Positions 49,145 to 62,100 of a DNA stretch of 64,000 nt are shown piece after piece; positions within the stretch are counted from its first letter, which is position 1; each line of letters begins with the position of its first letter. Source of the DNA: Paratinospora sagittata. Taxonomy: Eukaryota; Streptophyta; Magnoliopsida; Ranunculales; Menispermaceae. The notes below the pieces were generated by a model. It did no database searches. It saw only the letters and a program-made list of their open reading frames with translations, and had not been told where the DNA came from. The DNA is taken from assembly GCA_035771175.1 (NCBI GenBank), contig CM069593.1, forward strand, positions 18,691,956 through 18,755,955, written 5' to 3'. Made by a program: the position numbers and the translations under genes.

Positions 49145-51641
49145 CTAAACACCCTTGTTCTTCGAATAACCGTCTTTTTTAAGCTGTTCTTTTTGGCTTT
49201 CAAGATTTTCAGGAGAGGATTCATCACCCTGCCATTGATCTGTTCCTGATCCACCCACTGCTTCATGTGTCTCAAGGTCACAAATATTTGAGAATCCACC
49301 AGTGATTCCAAGCTCTTGAGCATTGCAAGTAACAAGATTATTCCAGACATCAAGATTAGAGCTATCCATAATGAAACTGGAGTCAAAACCCAAGTTCCAT
49401 AAGTCCTCTTGTTTGATTTGTTCCATTCCAGGGGAGATGAAGTCTGGAGTTCTCCTCTCTTTTGATAAGTCCTCTGGAAATGACACAAAATACTCAGGAC
49501 CAACTTCTGGAAGGGGGCTCACCACAGTTTTTCCTTTGGAAAAGGGATCTTGACAGGCCTGAGATCCTAAGCTTGATCCTCCTATTTCAATCTCATCTGA
49601 GGCACTCACAATTTCTTTTTCCAGTTCATCAGCTACAATATTCCCAAGCTGACCTTGCACATGTTGTGTTGCACCCAGTCCTAACTTGCCCACCATATCT
49701 TGTAACAGGTAATTAGGAAATTTTTCATCAGTAGCTTCTACATCTTCTGAACCTCTAGCTATATCGCCTAAATCAGGTTCATACTTCACAATCTGGCCTT
49801 CCAAGGAGGAGCCTGGCTTGCTTTGATCTATTTGGTGCTGCTTGACAAACCTCCTTTTCACCCTAGGAGAACTAATTTGTCTTTGTTCCTTCATTTGCTG
49901 AAGGCGGGCCAAGAATAAAGGGTTCTGAACCACTTTAGCCAAGAATGAAACCATTTGCTTTTGTCTCTTCTCTGCTTCCTCCATCCGATTCTTCATTGCC
50001 TCTACCTGGTGAGCTCGGCCGTGTTGCTCCTGCTGCAATTTTACTAGCTCTTGCATCAAGAAATTCCGGTCCCTCCTCAGTTTCTCAATCTCAGAATCTA
50101 ATCCCAGTTTTCCTGATTCACCAAGAGATCCAGCATAGCTCCCAATTTGCAGTCCATGTGTAGGCTTGCGTCTATGAATGTTCTTCAATAAATGCCTTTT
50201 CCCCCGTACAAAATCTTCATTTGCAAATTCCCACCGATCAGTATCAACTTTGCGAAACCCCTGAACATGGCAGAGACTCAAAAGTGAATGGGAATTAGTA
50301 ATCATACAACATCACAAGAGAACCGACAAAGTTTATGTGAATAGGCTTAAGAGTCTCCACAAGAACAATCTATAACTTAAAAATTAAGCATTTCAGGAAA
50401 TAAAAATTGAAGTGAAAAAAGAAACATGAAAGTTGTATAATATCAAAGTTCATTACTTGTAGTCTTGTGCCAACAAAATTACCTGCAAGAGGGTAAGAGT
50501 TTTCCTACCTGGTAAAGTGAGCATCTCAGTCTTAAGTGTGATCTAAAGCATTAAATTTGTTTTTCTTTGGATAATAGACATGATAAAATTAAGAAAGGCA
50601 AAAGCAAATTCTGAGATATCAACACCCAGAACCTCTAGATTGAAACACAAATCACCTAGAACACTTTAAATGTAGAGATACCATCATCTGCTTTGCACTT
50701 ACAAAACAATCAGCAATAATTTTGTTGTCAAATAAGAAATTATACAACACATTTGATTCATTCAAGCAAAGAGACAGGAAAAATGCCATTAAGAACAAAA
50801 AAAAAAATCGATTCATAGTTTCAAATTCTGATACAAAGAGTACATTCTGGATAAAATATACAAGAATACAAGTGTATACAATATCTGCCATCCATCCTCC
50901 AATACCTGTACAACACTAGAAACTACTCGTTCAATCCCGATTCTCACAATGCCTCAGCCGTAATCTACAGTGGTAGTAGTAGCAGTTCTTGATCGAATCC
51001 AATTACAAATAACAGAACAAACCAAGAAACAAAATACCCCCAAAACAATTATAGGAAAAGAAAGGAAGAAAGAAAGGGGACATATACAACCAAAAAAAAA
51101 ATTACACAGAAGAAGAAGAAGAAACAAAAAAAAAAAACATTTACATACTGATGACACCAGCCGTGAGCGGCGGTGTTACGGTGATACCCACATAAGTGTT
51201 AAGCTGCCTGACAAAACTGGAGAAGTTGTTGTGCTTGAAGTTCCGGGGAAGAAGAACTCTCGCGAACTCCGCCGGGTCCCAAACTACGAAGCTTTCGCCT
51301 GTCGATCCCCACGAGATAACCGAATCGAGCGAAGGATCAACCACAAGATCGTAAGTCTTGGAAAGAAAAGGTGGAATCGGAGTTCCTAGTAAAGATTCAA
51401 GAGGACGCGGAACCACCATCTCCTCTGCTTTGTACTCTCCTGCATTCTCCATCATAGAAGAAGAAGAAGAAGAAGAAAGTTTGGCAGTAGTAGTAGAAGC
51501 TTCAAATTCCATCGTCAATGGTGGAGAGGTAGATTCAAGAATGAAAGAAGAGGAAGTGGTCATGGAAAAGAAGGCTTCCAAGTTGTCAATCAATTGCGGA
51601 GATGAGGACGATGACGGTGGTGGTGATTCAGGTGGATCCAT
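49145..51641 (-). CDS. HSFA3: Heat stress transcription factor, class A (HSFA3-like)
   Basis: Two exons, 51192-51641 and 49145-50260, joined by a 931-bp GT-AG intron at the family-conserved point in the DNA-binding domain (NTY|GFRK), give 521 residues. Order: Ser/Pro-rich N-terminus (1-87); winged-helix HSF domain (about 88-182) with [20 protein letters not shown] heptad-repeat trimerisation region (about 203-272) with the class A insert and [10 protein letters not shown]; basic nuclear signal RVKRR near 283; acidic C-terminus with Trp motifs (EDLWNLGFD near 435, LDVWNNLV near 453) that replace classical AHA motifs, as in HSFA3. The VKYEPD block after the nuclear signal also fits HSFA3. HSFA3 activates heat-shock genes late in heat stress, downstream of DREB2 factors. 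The subclass call is by eye. Confidence 0.92.
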
Positions 51642-51718
51642 TGATCGTTCGAGTTAATGCTATTAGGTTTTGTTGTTCGGTTCAGTTACAGTTGCAGAGA
51701 AGCAAGCGAGAGAGAGTG

Positions 51719-51724
51719 GTCGGT
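51719..51724 (-). promoter_or_regulatory. DRE core (ACCGAC) near the HSF start
   Basis: GTCGGT on the plus strand reads ACCGAC on the minus strand, 78 bp upstream of the HSF ATG. It matches the RCCGAC core bound by DREB/CBF factors. Confidence 0.5.
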
Positions 51725-51742
51725 GAAGAGGGAGAGTGGGAG

Positions 51743-51751
51743 ATATTTAAA
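51743..51751 (-). promoter_or_regulatory. Candidate TATA box of the HSF gene
   Basis: TTTAAATAT on the minus strand, about 102 bp before the ATG. It is the only TATA-like site close to the start codon. Confidence 0.35.
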
Positions 51752-51859
51752 AGTGAGGAATGCCGCCTTAGCTGATATTTTTGCGTTAAAAGAAAAAAGG
51801 CGGTGGTGGGTAACGGCTTCTGTTCATGCACGCGGAAGACCGGAAGGGAAGTTGGTTGA

Positions 51860-51865
51860 ACCGAC
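51860..51865 (+). promoter_or_regulatory. DRE core (ACCGAC) in the HSF promoter
   Basis: ACCGAC on the plus strand, about 220 bp upstream of the HSF ATG. Second of three such cores. Confidence 0.5.
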
Positions 51866-52047
51866 TTCGCGCTGGACCAATTAGGGGGAACTGGGCATGT
51901 GAGATATTTTAGAACTTGAGAATCGAGAGACTCAGCTGGTTGACCCGTGTTGAACCGTTAACAGTAGACCGGTGGGAGTGAGACTGGGACCCAGGAAAGA
52001 GAATGAAATGACAGAAAATAGAAAAACCGGTCAAATTAGGCGATTAA

Positions 52048-52053
52048 ACCGAC
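52048..52053 (+). promoter_or_regulatory. DRE core (ACCGAC) in the HSF promoter
   Basis: ACCGAC about 407 bp upstream of the HSF ATG. Third core within 410 bp. Confidence 0.5.
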
Positions 52054-52079
52054 ATTTACTTGCACGTGAATAGATTTTC

Positions 52080-52710
52080 CTAGACAACTCTAGATCACCC
52101 ACAACTATTTGAGAATAATTGGGCATTCCCTTTCATGTTCAGCTTAATGCCTTAAAACTTGCAATTTTGTTGGACCGATGTTTCTCATTCTGTAACGAGG
52201 ATACACTTTGATGAGTTGTGCGGTGGTTTCAACTATTAAAGGACTCAAATTCTTCCCCATCAGAAAGAATTGTTCAACTGTTCAAGTCGCATTAGGCAAA
52301 GATCATTGTATGGTGATGCAAGTATGAGATGGGGTTTTGAATATACGGCTATACGGCACGAAACAATCATACGCTAGCGAGACTATTTTTAGTAGGGCAT
52401 AACCTCGTTCAGAAATGCCCCTAATAATAACTCAATATTAATAAGAAACGAACTGAAAAACAAAATACAACTATAAAATTAAAGCCGAGGAACCCCAAAA
52501 CAACACTCCCACCCCAAGCCCAAGCTGACTTAGTATTGGTACGCGAAACAGAACAAGCCAGTGAAGTCGCTCCTTAATTACAAAGTAATGATACCAGGCA
52601 AACAGAAAAGAAACAAATAATAAAAATCATACAGGTAGGCAAAATACAATTCCTCACGAGATATGGCAAAGGAGGGATAACAAGGAAAAACTTGGATTGG
52701 AGGTACAAGT

Positions 52711-52758
<48 letters not shown>

Positions 52759-53178
52759 TGGGGTAAGAATCTGTACTCTTGGCTGTAGCTGAGTGTTAGT
52801 ATGTACACAAAAGACCTGCAGTCAATCACAGTGACACAAAACATCAGGGTTCTGAAAGACGCAAACAATCCCCACCAAACCGAAGTTTGCAAATCTTTGC
52901 CAAGTTGAGGACTACCGAAAGGCAGAAAAACAGATGTAACAAGGAAAACAAATCTCATTATTTGGCAAACAGCCCTCAAATATTAAAGAATTTTTAAAAG
53001 CCCAGGAACAATGAAATCTGATGCATAACTAGTGAGAATCTTTAAAGCTAAAAAAGATCTAAAAACAACGACATACCTGACACAATATGTGAACTGCACA
53101 CTCCCTTGTAAATGATTGAGCAAACAAAAAAGACGGCCAAAAATGCACTGAAAAAATGTGTACAATGGTCTCACCCCT
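52080..53178. other. Spacer between the HSF promoter and the kinase 3' end
   Basis: No gene recognised. Its right part is probably the 3' UTR of the kinase transcript. It contains the CT microsatellite. Confidence 0.5.
52713..52754 (+). repeat. (CT)n microsatellite
   Basis: About 21 CT units, roughly 430 bp downstream of the kinase stop codon. Confidence 0.95.
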
Positions 53179-56100
53179 TCAGGTTAGCCGTGGCATAGTA
53201 GCATAAACCAGTTGTTGAGGCGGTGCGGGGGTTTTAACCAATGGTCGCAAGTAGTCCATGATGTCCGAAAAGGAAGGTCGTTGCCATGGGTCACTGCAGT
53301 GCTACCCATTAGTTTACACAAAAGACACCAACATAATAATCAATTCAAAAGGAAATTAATAGAAGTAAACAAGAAATTTTGACTCACGTTGCCCAGCAAG
53401 CTTTAATTAAAGCAGCCACTTGAGGATTGGTATTGCTTGGAATCTCAAGCCTTTTGTTCTTAAAACCAACAGCAGCCACCACCTGCAAGGAAAGAAACAA
53501 ATGGCAATTTCCCAAAGGAAAAACATGAGAAAGTAAGAAGTGAGTGCATGGATGACTAGATTTTAAATATGAAAACACAGCTGAAGGGTAGAAAGCTGGT
53601 TTGACGTGTTTAACAGCAGCTAGGGGGAAAAAATTCAAATATTGACAAATGAATAAAAATAAACCTAAAGAAATGCAGCATGGACAGGAAAATCAAGTCC
53701 AAATTTGAGAAAAAGATGGAGCAAAAATATGTGAAGCACCAGCTCTAGAGGACAAACATCATATAATTGTTTCACAAAAGCTAGTCACTAATAGAGGAAG
53801 CTCAGGGGAACTAGGATTAGTGAATCAACAATTTCATATTCTAGTACGAGAGTAGGCAGTCAGTTTCGAAGAAAATCTCGTCAATCATTCCCTCTTCTCC
53901 ATCAATGAGAATAAGTGATATATTAAATTACTTCTTTCGCAAAGTACAACATTTGCAAATTCCTAAATAATAGTTTATGAATAACCAAGTGAGAAATAAA
54001 AATTATGAACCCAAATTCATCTTTATAAACTATAATTAGATTTGTAATCCTCGACCTTCTCTCAAGTCTAATTGTAGCTTAACATTAGGGAGCAGGTCAG
54101 TCCAGGTTGGTTTTGGACCAGAATCCCAACCAACCCGCCAAGCTCAGGTGAGGATTCTGGAATATCTGACAGACCCAATATTGCAAAAGAAGAAAACCCA
54201 ACTGATCCATAGTTGGATTGGATTGAGACTAGGAGGCATCGCTCTCTCTCACCAAAAGAGTAGGAATTCACAAAAGCAAGTAGTGAAGAACACAGAGCAC
54301 AGAGTTTATCAAAAAATAGTTTACTCAAATGCTAATCAAACAATGGCTAAGTATAAGAAAGAGAAAAAGAACGAGGGGCTCTCAACAAAGGGAAGTTTGC
54401 AACCATGTGTGGAGAATGTGGAAGGGTGAATGAATTGTTTGCTTTTCCAATAAAGAAAGAATTGTTTTCTTTGTGTGGATTGACAAACATTTTTATTTGT
54501 TTTTCCTAGTCTAATGTTTTAGTGAATCAATAAAGAGTTGCTACCACAAGTTCAAAATTTGCAGGTAAAACAAACTCAGTAATATAATCATCAGTCCCAA
54601 AAAACTTTAAAAATACTTCTGAAGGTTATCAAAGCAAATTATTCATTAATTTACAATCAATTTCATGATTTTACAAGATATGATAATTTAATAATAAAGC
54701 TATGAGCAAACCTGTGGTTGACTTAAATCGCACCATGGTAGTTGTAGAGTGACAAGCTCCCACAAAATTACACCAAAGCTATAAACATCAGATTTCTCAT
54801 TGGATGGCTCATCACGTAGGACTTCAGGTGCCATCCACTCAGGCTAATTGGAGAAAATGAAGTGATAATTTGCTTTTGAAAGTCAACCATGCTGCCTCAG
54901 TAAAACGAGCAAGAGAAGAATAATAATACTAGCAAAACTTACAGTCCCCGCAGCTGATTTGGAGGAGAGAAATGTGTTTGCCTTTAACCGGGAAAGGCCA
55001 AAATCACAGACCTACAACAAATAATATTGCAAGAGCAATGAATTAAACTGAGAAGTGGAAAATGTATATATATATATATATATATGCATACAGCATACTA
55101 TGGTAAACATAAGGTTATTAAAACATAAACTCCAGTACCAAGTGGAAGATGAAAAGCTATCATAAGAGGTTAGAACACAAAAGGCATGTAATCAACATAA
55201 CAAAAGGATTCAAAATTTAATAACTTGGCATTCTGCACCAAAATTTATAAGGTTAAGGCATAGAGAGAGATGTGACATGAGAGAGCTGAGGGATAGAAGG
55301 GTTGTGGAGAGGGAGTTTTTGCTTCACAGAGAGGAAGAGCCCTCCCTCCCCTCACTCATCCCTGATGTGGAACTAAAGGGGTAGCCTCCCTTCGACACAA
55401 AGCTCTTAGAGTAAGTAGAGGCTATGGGTCATCCTAGTTTTTAAGTTGAGCCCCTTGAAATACTTTTTTTTCTTTTTTTCATTTGATAAATACTGTGACA
55501 TCAAACATTAGCTGTTTCTTGTTATTAAATTTTAAGTTTTAAGCAGGTGAGGCAAAGGTTGGGTATATATTTTTATACCCAGTTTTTGACCTGACATTTG
55601 AGATAGTGATCATTTATCACTAGATCGACTCACTAGTTAACCGAGCCAACTTGTAATTTCTTGATCAGATCAATTGGGTCACATTAGGTTTGATGCATAC
55701 CTATCCTCCATCATTGTTTGACACAGTTAATGATACATGGGTGTTATAACCACATAGTCCCAAAGTAACATAGAGAAGGCCCCATAATGATGGATTAAAA
55801 ACCAAAATAATGGGATGATGATCTAATGCCATTCAGATCTGAAGTTCCGAACATTGGCTAGTTGATGAAAGGATTTTGGCCCACCCTAATGAGAAAAGGA
55901 ATCTATCAGGCAACAACAAATAAGGTTCTCCTTGAAATCGGACCATGTGAATCTTCCATTTTGAAAGGAAGAATCACACTCCAGGTCACCAATCAAACTA
56001 TCAAAAGGAAGAATCACACTCCAGCTATTCAACTTCATTTCCATCAACCAAACAATACTAAGGTCCCGACCCAAGCACCAAATGGAGGTCATATAATGAA

Positions 56101-59100
56101 CTCAGGTTGGAAACTTAGTTGAAAAACTCTTCCCGCCAATCCACCTAATTTCCCCTTTTTATACCTGAGAAACACCATGTTTTGTCCATTTTTCGTCAAC
56201 CAAAACTGAAATTGAGACCTCTAAGAATAACAAACTTTTAAGCTAAGCTCATCTCAAAGGACTCCATATTATTTGTTCCTTGAGAAGTTAGCGGATAGGG
56301 ATCTATGAAAATGTTTACATAGGATGGGCTAGATGATGTATAACGTATTTTAGAATGTTTTTTATTTTAGTTTCTTTTTTTAGAGAAGTTTTTATTTTGA
56401 TATATTTAATTTTTTAGTTGTAGTTCTAGACAAGGACTAAAAATTCGCCGAAATTCAGCGAATTTTTTCGGTTTTTTTACCATCGAAGTGCAAAGTAGGA
56501 TGTAAAATAAAAAATGCAAAAATTCGCTAAATAATTCGATAAACTTCGACAACTTCGACGACATTCGATAAACTTCGACAAAAGTTTAGTTTTTCAATAA
56601 AAAAAAATGCAAAAATTCGAGCAAAAATTCGATAAAATTCGATGAAATTAACCAGAGAAGTAAAAAAGATGCTACTTCATCAATAAAAAACAAAAAAACA
56701 CTAATAATTATATATTATTTTCAACTTCATCAACCAACATAGCAATATAAATTTTAAAAAATAATTTAACAAGTTATCAAATTATGTAGTTTATGGGATA
56801 TGCTTTACCAAAAAAAAAAAAAAAAAAAAAAGAAGCAAAATAAATAAATAGTTAAAGTCGAAATAAGATAAAAACTTAAAAATAAATTAAAAGATTTCCT
56901 AAAGTCATCTTTTTTTAGTTGACTCTTATAAAACAAGATTAATAAACAACACATTCAAATAATAAACTAATAAATTAAGCATGATAGAATTCAAACTAGT
57001 AAAGTATATGGTCGAGAAGCAAGCCACCACAAAATTAAATATCAAAATAAAGAAAACAAATTAAGACCAAAAGCCGTCATTCAAATTCATCAACTCACTT
57101 AACAAGATTGATTTTGTTAGGTCGCTTATTGATATTTTTATGTATTAAAAGTGTCTATTTATATTATTTTTTAGCTTATACTACAATAAATTTAGATATT
57201 TAAGCATATATGCAAAAATTCTCTAAACTTCTCTAATTTAGCAAATTTTTACAAAAATTCTCAATGTTGAATTAAACTTCTCCGAATTAATTCTGATTTT
57301 TGAAGGTCGAAGTTTAGGGCGAAATCGAAGTTTCGTACCTTGGTTCTAGATAGTTTTTTAAAATTCGTTTTTATTATTTAAGTGTATTAAAAAGTGTTTT
57401 AGAAGTATCTAAATAGAGTTATAATAGGATTAGGAAGTTGTTTTTATGTTATAGATAGGTTAGGATACTTGTTTTTAAGTGTTTTAGGTAGTTTAGAAAT
57501 TGTTTTAGGGGAGTTATCTATATAAAGAGCTCCAATTACGAATTTTAGGAGATGAATATCAATTGTTTTTTCTCTCTGAATATTTTATTCAATAGAATAT
57601 ATATTTGGTTTATTTTTGAGTATTTTCGTTCTTGCTTCCGCAACGAATCTACATCACTAGATCCAATAACATCTCGGGTCCACATAATAGCACTTGGCAT
57701 GGTTTTAAAACTCAAAATATTATAATCATGGTATGGTTTTAAAGTTTTATATATCCTCCAAAAAAATGCTGAAAGAAAGCATGATTAAGATTAAATACTA
57801 ATTTGAGATATACTTAATGATTTAGAATTAGATTTTATAAACTCAATAGCCCTTGACTCATGCTATAACATAACTATTTTACAATTTATTTTTTTTTGGA
57901 GACTTAGTATTTTTAGCATATATGAGGCATATGAGTTGATTAAGTTAATACGAAGATAAATTGCATGTGTTTCCAAGCCACTTTTTCCAATTATGAAGTA
58001 GAGGTAAGTAATATTCAGATTGGCTAATATTTAGCTAAAAAATAATGAATGCTGACGTGCGAGGGTTCCTTAAATATATATACTTTTTAATTTGTTCCTC
58101 AAATAACCTTTAGTTCATTTCTTGTTTTTTCTTCTTTTTTTCTTTTTTTTTTTTTTAAGATTTGATAAGTCAAGCCACTTTTTCCAATTATGAAGCCGAG
58201 GTAAGTAACATTCAGATTGGCTAATATTTAGCTAAGAAATAATGAATGCTGACGTGCGAGGGTTCCTTAACTATATATACTTTTTAATTTGTCCCTCAAA
58301 TAACCTTTAGTTCATTTCTTCTTCTTCTTTTTTCTTTTTTTTAAGATTTGATAAGTATCTAGAATATGCGACTTACAACTACATTGTAAATCATTAAGCT
58401 GTAGGACACGAAGATCTTGTATAGCCTCGAAGCTAAATGTTTTCATGCTGATTATGTCCACAACCAACAGATCAAATAGTAGAAAGCATTCAACAAAAGA
58501 AAGATTTAGATGCACAGGTTTATCAACCATCACAGTGAGCCAAGTTGGTCATTGGTTGCAATCCGGTACTTAGCCAAATCAATCAAAATTAATCAAGCAA
58601 AAGTAGCAAATAATTTTACACACCTAATTGATGATGATACTTACTGGAACTGTGCATGAAAGTACACCTAGTCCTAACTTCATGATAAATATAGGCAAAG
58701 AACATCACCGAAATCATGGATCAAAAAACCAAGGAAACCCAACAGAAGAAATTAACAACATATTGTTAAGCCTTACCTTCACTGTGTATTTTTTGTCAAC
58801 CAAAAGATTTGGAGACTTCAAATCCCGATGAACAATGGGAGGATTGCGCCGATGAAGATAATTCATTCCATTAGCCTATAGGAAAAAACAAGCTTATGAG
58901 GTAGAAAAATAAAAATTCCTGATGGTCCAGATAGAAAGCCCACATGTACAAATGATAGACATATTACATGAGGATAAGATTTCATGGATACCTACCACGT
59001 CGTAAGCCATACTTAACCGTCGTCTCATATCTAACATTTCCCTTGCACCAGATTTATGCAAAAGCCTGTATAAGCTGCCTCTGCAATTCAAAGCCAGTGG

Positions 59101-62100
59101 TTTCATTATTTTGAGGAATCATCACACTTGTCTCAGTTATGTATAGACAGAGGGGCATGATTTTTGGAAACTACTTATTGGAAGGGAAAAAGATATACTG
59201 GGGAGCAGAAGCACTGTGCAAAATATTTTCCAGAAAGAAAGAGCCTAACAAGAAAAAAAAAGAATAAGGAAAACCTTGACAAATACTCCGTCACAATAGA
59301 CAAGTGTGGAGGCCGAGTAACAGCGCCCATGAAAAGAACAATATTTGGATGTCGTAAGGATTTCATCAACGCAACCTGGAATAAAAATCAGAAGAAGGTT
59401 ATTATATTTCCTAAAAGAAAGTCAGGTAATATCAAGCAGTAAGCACAACGATGGATGCTATAAAGGTTAACTGAGACATGCCTCTCTCAAAAATTCCTTA
59501 AGATGCACAGGATGGAAGTCTTGCTCCATAAGAATCTTTACTGCAACATCCTGAAAGTTAAAGCTCCAGATATTATGGATGAATCACTTATAAAGTCAAA
59601 AACCAGGTAACAGCTCAACTTCAGAGGTCTAGAATAAACTGGACCATAAATATAGGAAGAATGGAAAGGTTAAGAAACAAGATAAATCAATGCAGCATTG
59701 ATAATAGGAATTACTCACTGATTAAAGTAGGTGAATCATGATTATAGGAATGTTGAAACCACACCTACTGAGACATGCATTCTGGAATTGAAGCTACTGA
59801 TTTCATGAATTCACAAGCACTTGATACTCAGTAAGCCATTGTTTGAGCTACTGAGCCACAATTTTGTGCCCCCCAACACAACAAAAAAATAATAATAATA
59901 ATAAAAGAGAAAAGCAACACAAAGAGCTCAGCCATAAAGAACTCCACTGACTTGAGGAATTGTCTATTGATAGTGAAGTCTGAATAAAAAAGAAAGAAAC
60001 TCCAACAAATTTATAATTGGAAAAAACACGAGACAGTGATTAAAATCTGATTTGGTGGGCACTATTATAACGAGGAATAACCTGTGAAAAAACAACATAA
60101 TCAAAGGGTACATAAAAGAAGAGAAAAGATTGGACAGTGCAGAGGTTCTGCCCCTTTTTTGGGGTGGTGGTAGGTGGGGGATAAAGGCGGAAGGACAGAT
60201 GTAAACATAAAAGAGAAGCAAACAGAACACTGGGTCAAGACTACCAACCAGCTATCACAAAGGCCAGAAAACAGCATAAGGATATCTTTTCTTTTTTGTC
60301 CTTCTTTAGTGTTATGCCACCTCATTGAATATGCAATTGCTGTGACCTATATTTATCTTGCTCCATATGGATTCTTTTAATTCTCAATGAAGCATTTGGG
60401 GTTAGCTTTCTTTCTCTCACATCGCTTCTACTTGTCCATATGGATTCTTTTAATGTCCTCTATTTCTCTCCAACAAAATCTCGTCTGTCACAACTTACAA
60501 GTTTCCAAAAGATTGGACCAAAGCTAACACTTGTTGTACAATATTTTTCTTATCGTAGATTTGAAGTCTCACGTTTTAACTTCCAAATTTAAGTTTATGT
60601 CAATCTAAGAAGATGGAATTACTTATTGGGATATCCAAGGCATAATTTGTCAGCACTTAACATAGATAAAAAATTTATTATGGACTAATTGTTTTGAAGA
60701 TGGGTTCTTCAACAAAAATCTCTTTCAGAAATTAGTTGCCTTAAAAATCATATCCTAGACAAAGTTGGTATAGCAAATGAACAATTATGTGTATTAATTT
60801 TATAGGGAACAACCTCTCCAGTAAGAGTTAAGGCTGTGTATGCAGTCCCTTCCCCAAACACCGCAATGGTTGGAGCCTCATGCACTGATTACGTCCTTTT
60901 TAATATTAAGTTTTAATTTGAAAATGGATTTGATTAGGTCACAAGTGTTAGAATTCACTGAGTTCTTGTAAAATAATCTCTTTACAAAGTATTAGCACAA
61001 TGTGATTTTCAATAAAACCAAAATGATTTGTTAAAAACAGTAAAACACTATTCTTTTTTTTAATAAGGAAATATATTACTCTCGAATCAAACCACACAAT
61101 AAAAAATATGGAAGACCTATAGGTAACATGAGAAATTAAAATGTCAACATGGAGTTGGTGCAGTTAGTAAAGAGGTGGCTTTTGGAACTCAAAGGTTTCA
61201 AGTTCAACTCTTGCCACTGCCTCAACCTAAGGGGTGAGGGGGATTAATGGGATAGGAACGGGCCTGATACCTTCTCGAAAGTGCGGTCTAATGATGGAGT
61301 TGGTTATACAACTAACTGATAATATTATATCTTCTCAAAAAAAAAAAAAAAAAAAAAAAAAAAGAGTGAAACTAGAATAACACAACCCAATCACTAATTA
61401 AGTCTATAAGGGGGTATTTTGGCACATTCTATCCAACATTAGCCTAGAAGATACTTTAAATCGAATGATGTCCTAGACCAAATTGATATCATTATACCAA
61501 TCCTTAAAAATCCTTTGGTTTCTCTCCGAGCATACTCCATAATGATCCAATAGCTGCATATTTCCATACTATGTGCATTTTGGAATTTGACTTCTGATAA
61601 CTGATAAGATGTCCTCTTGGAGGATATCTATGAAGCTTGTCAGAAACTCATGTCCACCTGCATCAAACAATCTTGTCTGTATGCACAAGTGAAAGAGCAC
61701 TATAAGGAAATGTGATTGGCGAACCCTCATGATTCCTGCATAACACGCAGCAGTTCGGAGAAAGAGAAATAAAAGGTTTTCTCCTTTGCATGACATCAAA
61801 GAGATTGACCCTATTGAGAGCTCCAAAAATCTTAACCTTTAATGGGATCTTCAACTTCCATAGATTGTGGAAGGTGTAACTATTGGGATGTGAGGTTGAT
61901 AATAACTGAATACATGCATGAGTTATTATCATGTATGTGAGATTCAATTCAAGAAACACACAAATGATTTGATTCTAACTCACAATCCTGATAACTATAC
62001 CTTTAACAATGTAGAGACAGCATTTACATACGTTCATCTAAACTCTACCCCAATTGATTTTTATTGATAAAATTCATGATGCATAAGCTCTAATATGTTA

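Larger units (their letters stand above)
55012..58776 (-). other. 3.8-kb kinase intron with nested repeats
   Basis: Between the HRDLK exon and the DFG exon. Contains a TA run (about 55066-55084), a 21-bp direct repeat (AAAGGAAGAATCACACTCCAG, about 55969 and 56008), an LTR-like stretch around 56330-57690 (TATATAAAGAGC promoter-like site near 57520) broken by the hAT MITE, and the 197-bp tandem duplication. Confidence 0.7.

Noticed and set aside
51141..51191. Extension of the HSF first exon frame past NTY
   Set aside because: It reads into the intron; the conserved junction NTY|GFRK and a GT donor at 51191-51190 show where the exon stops.
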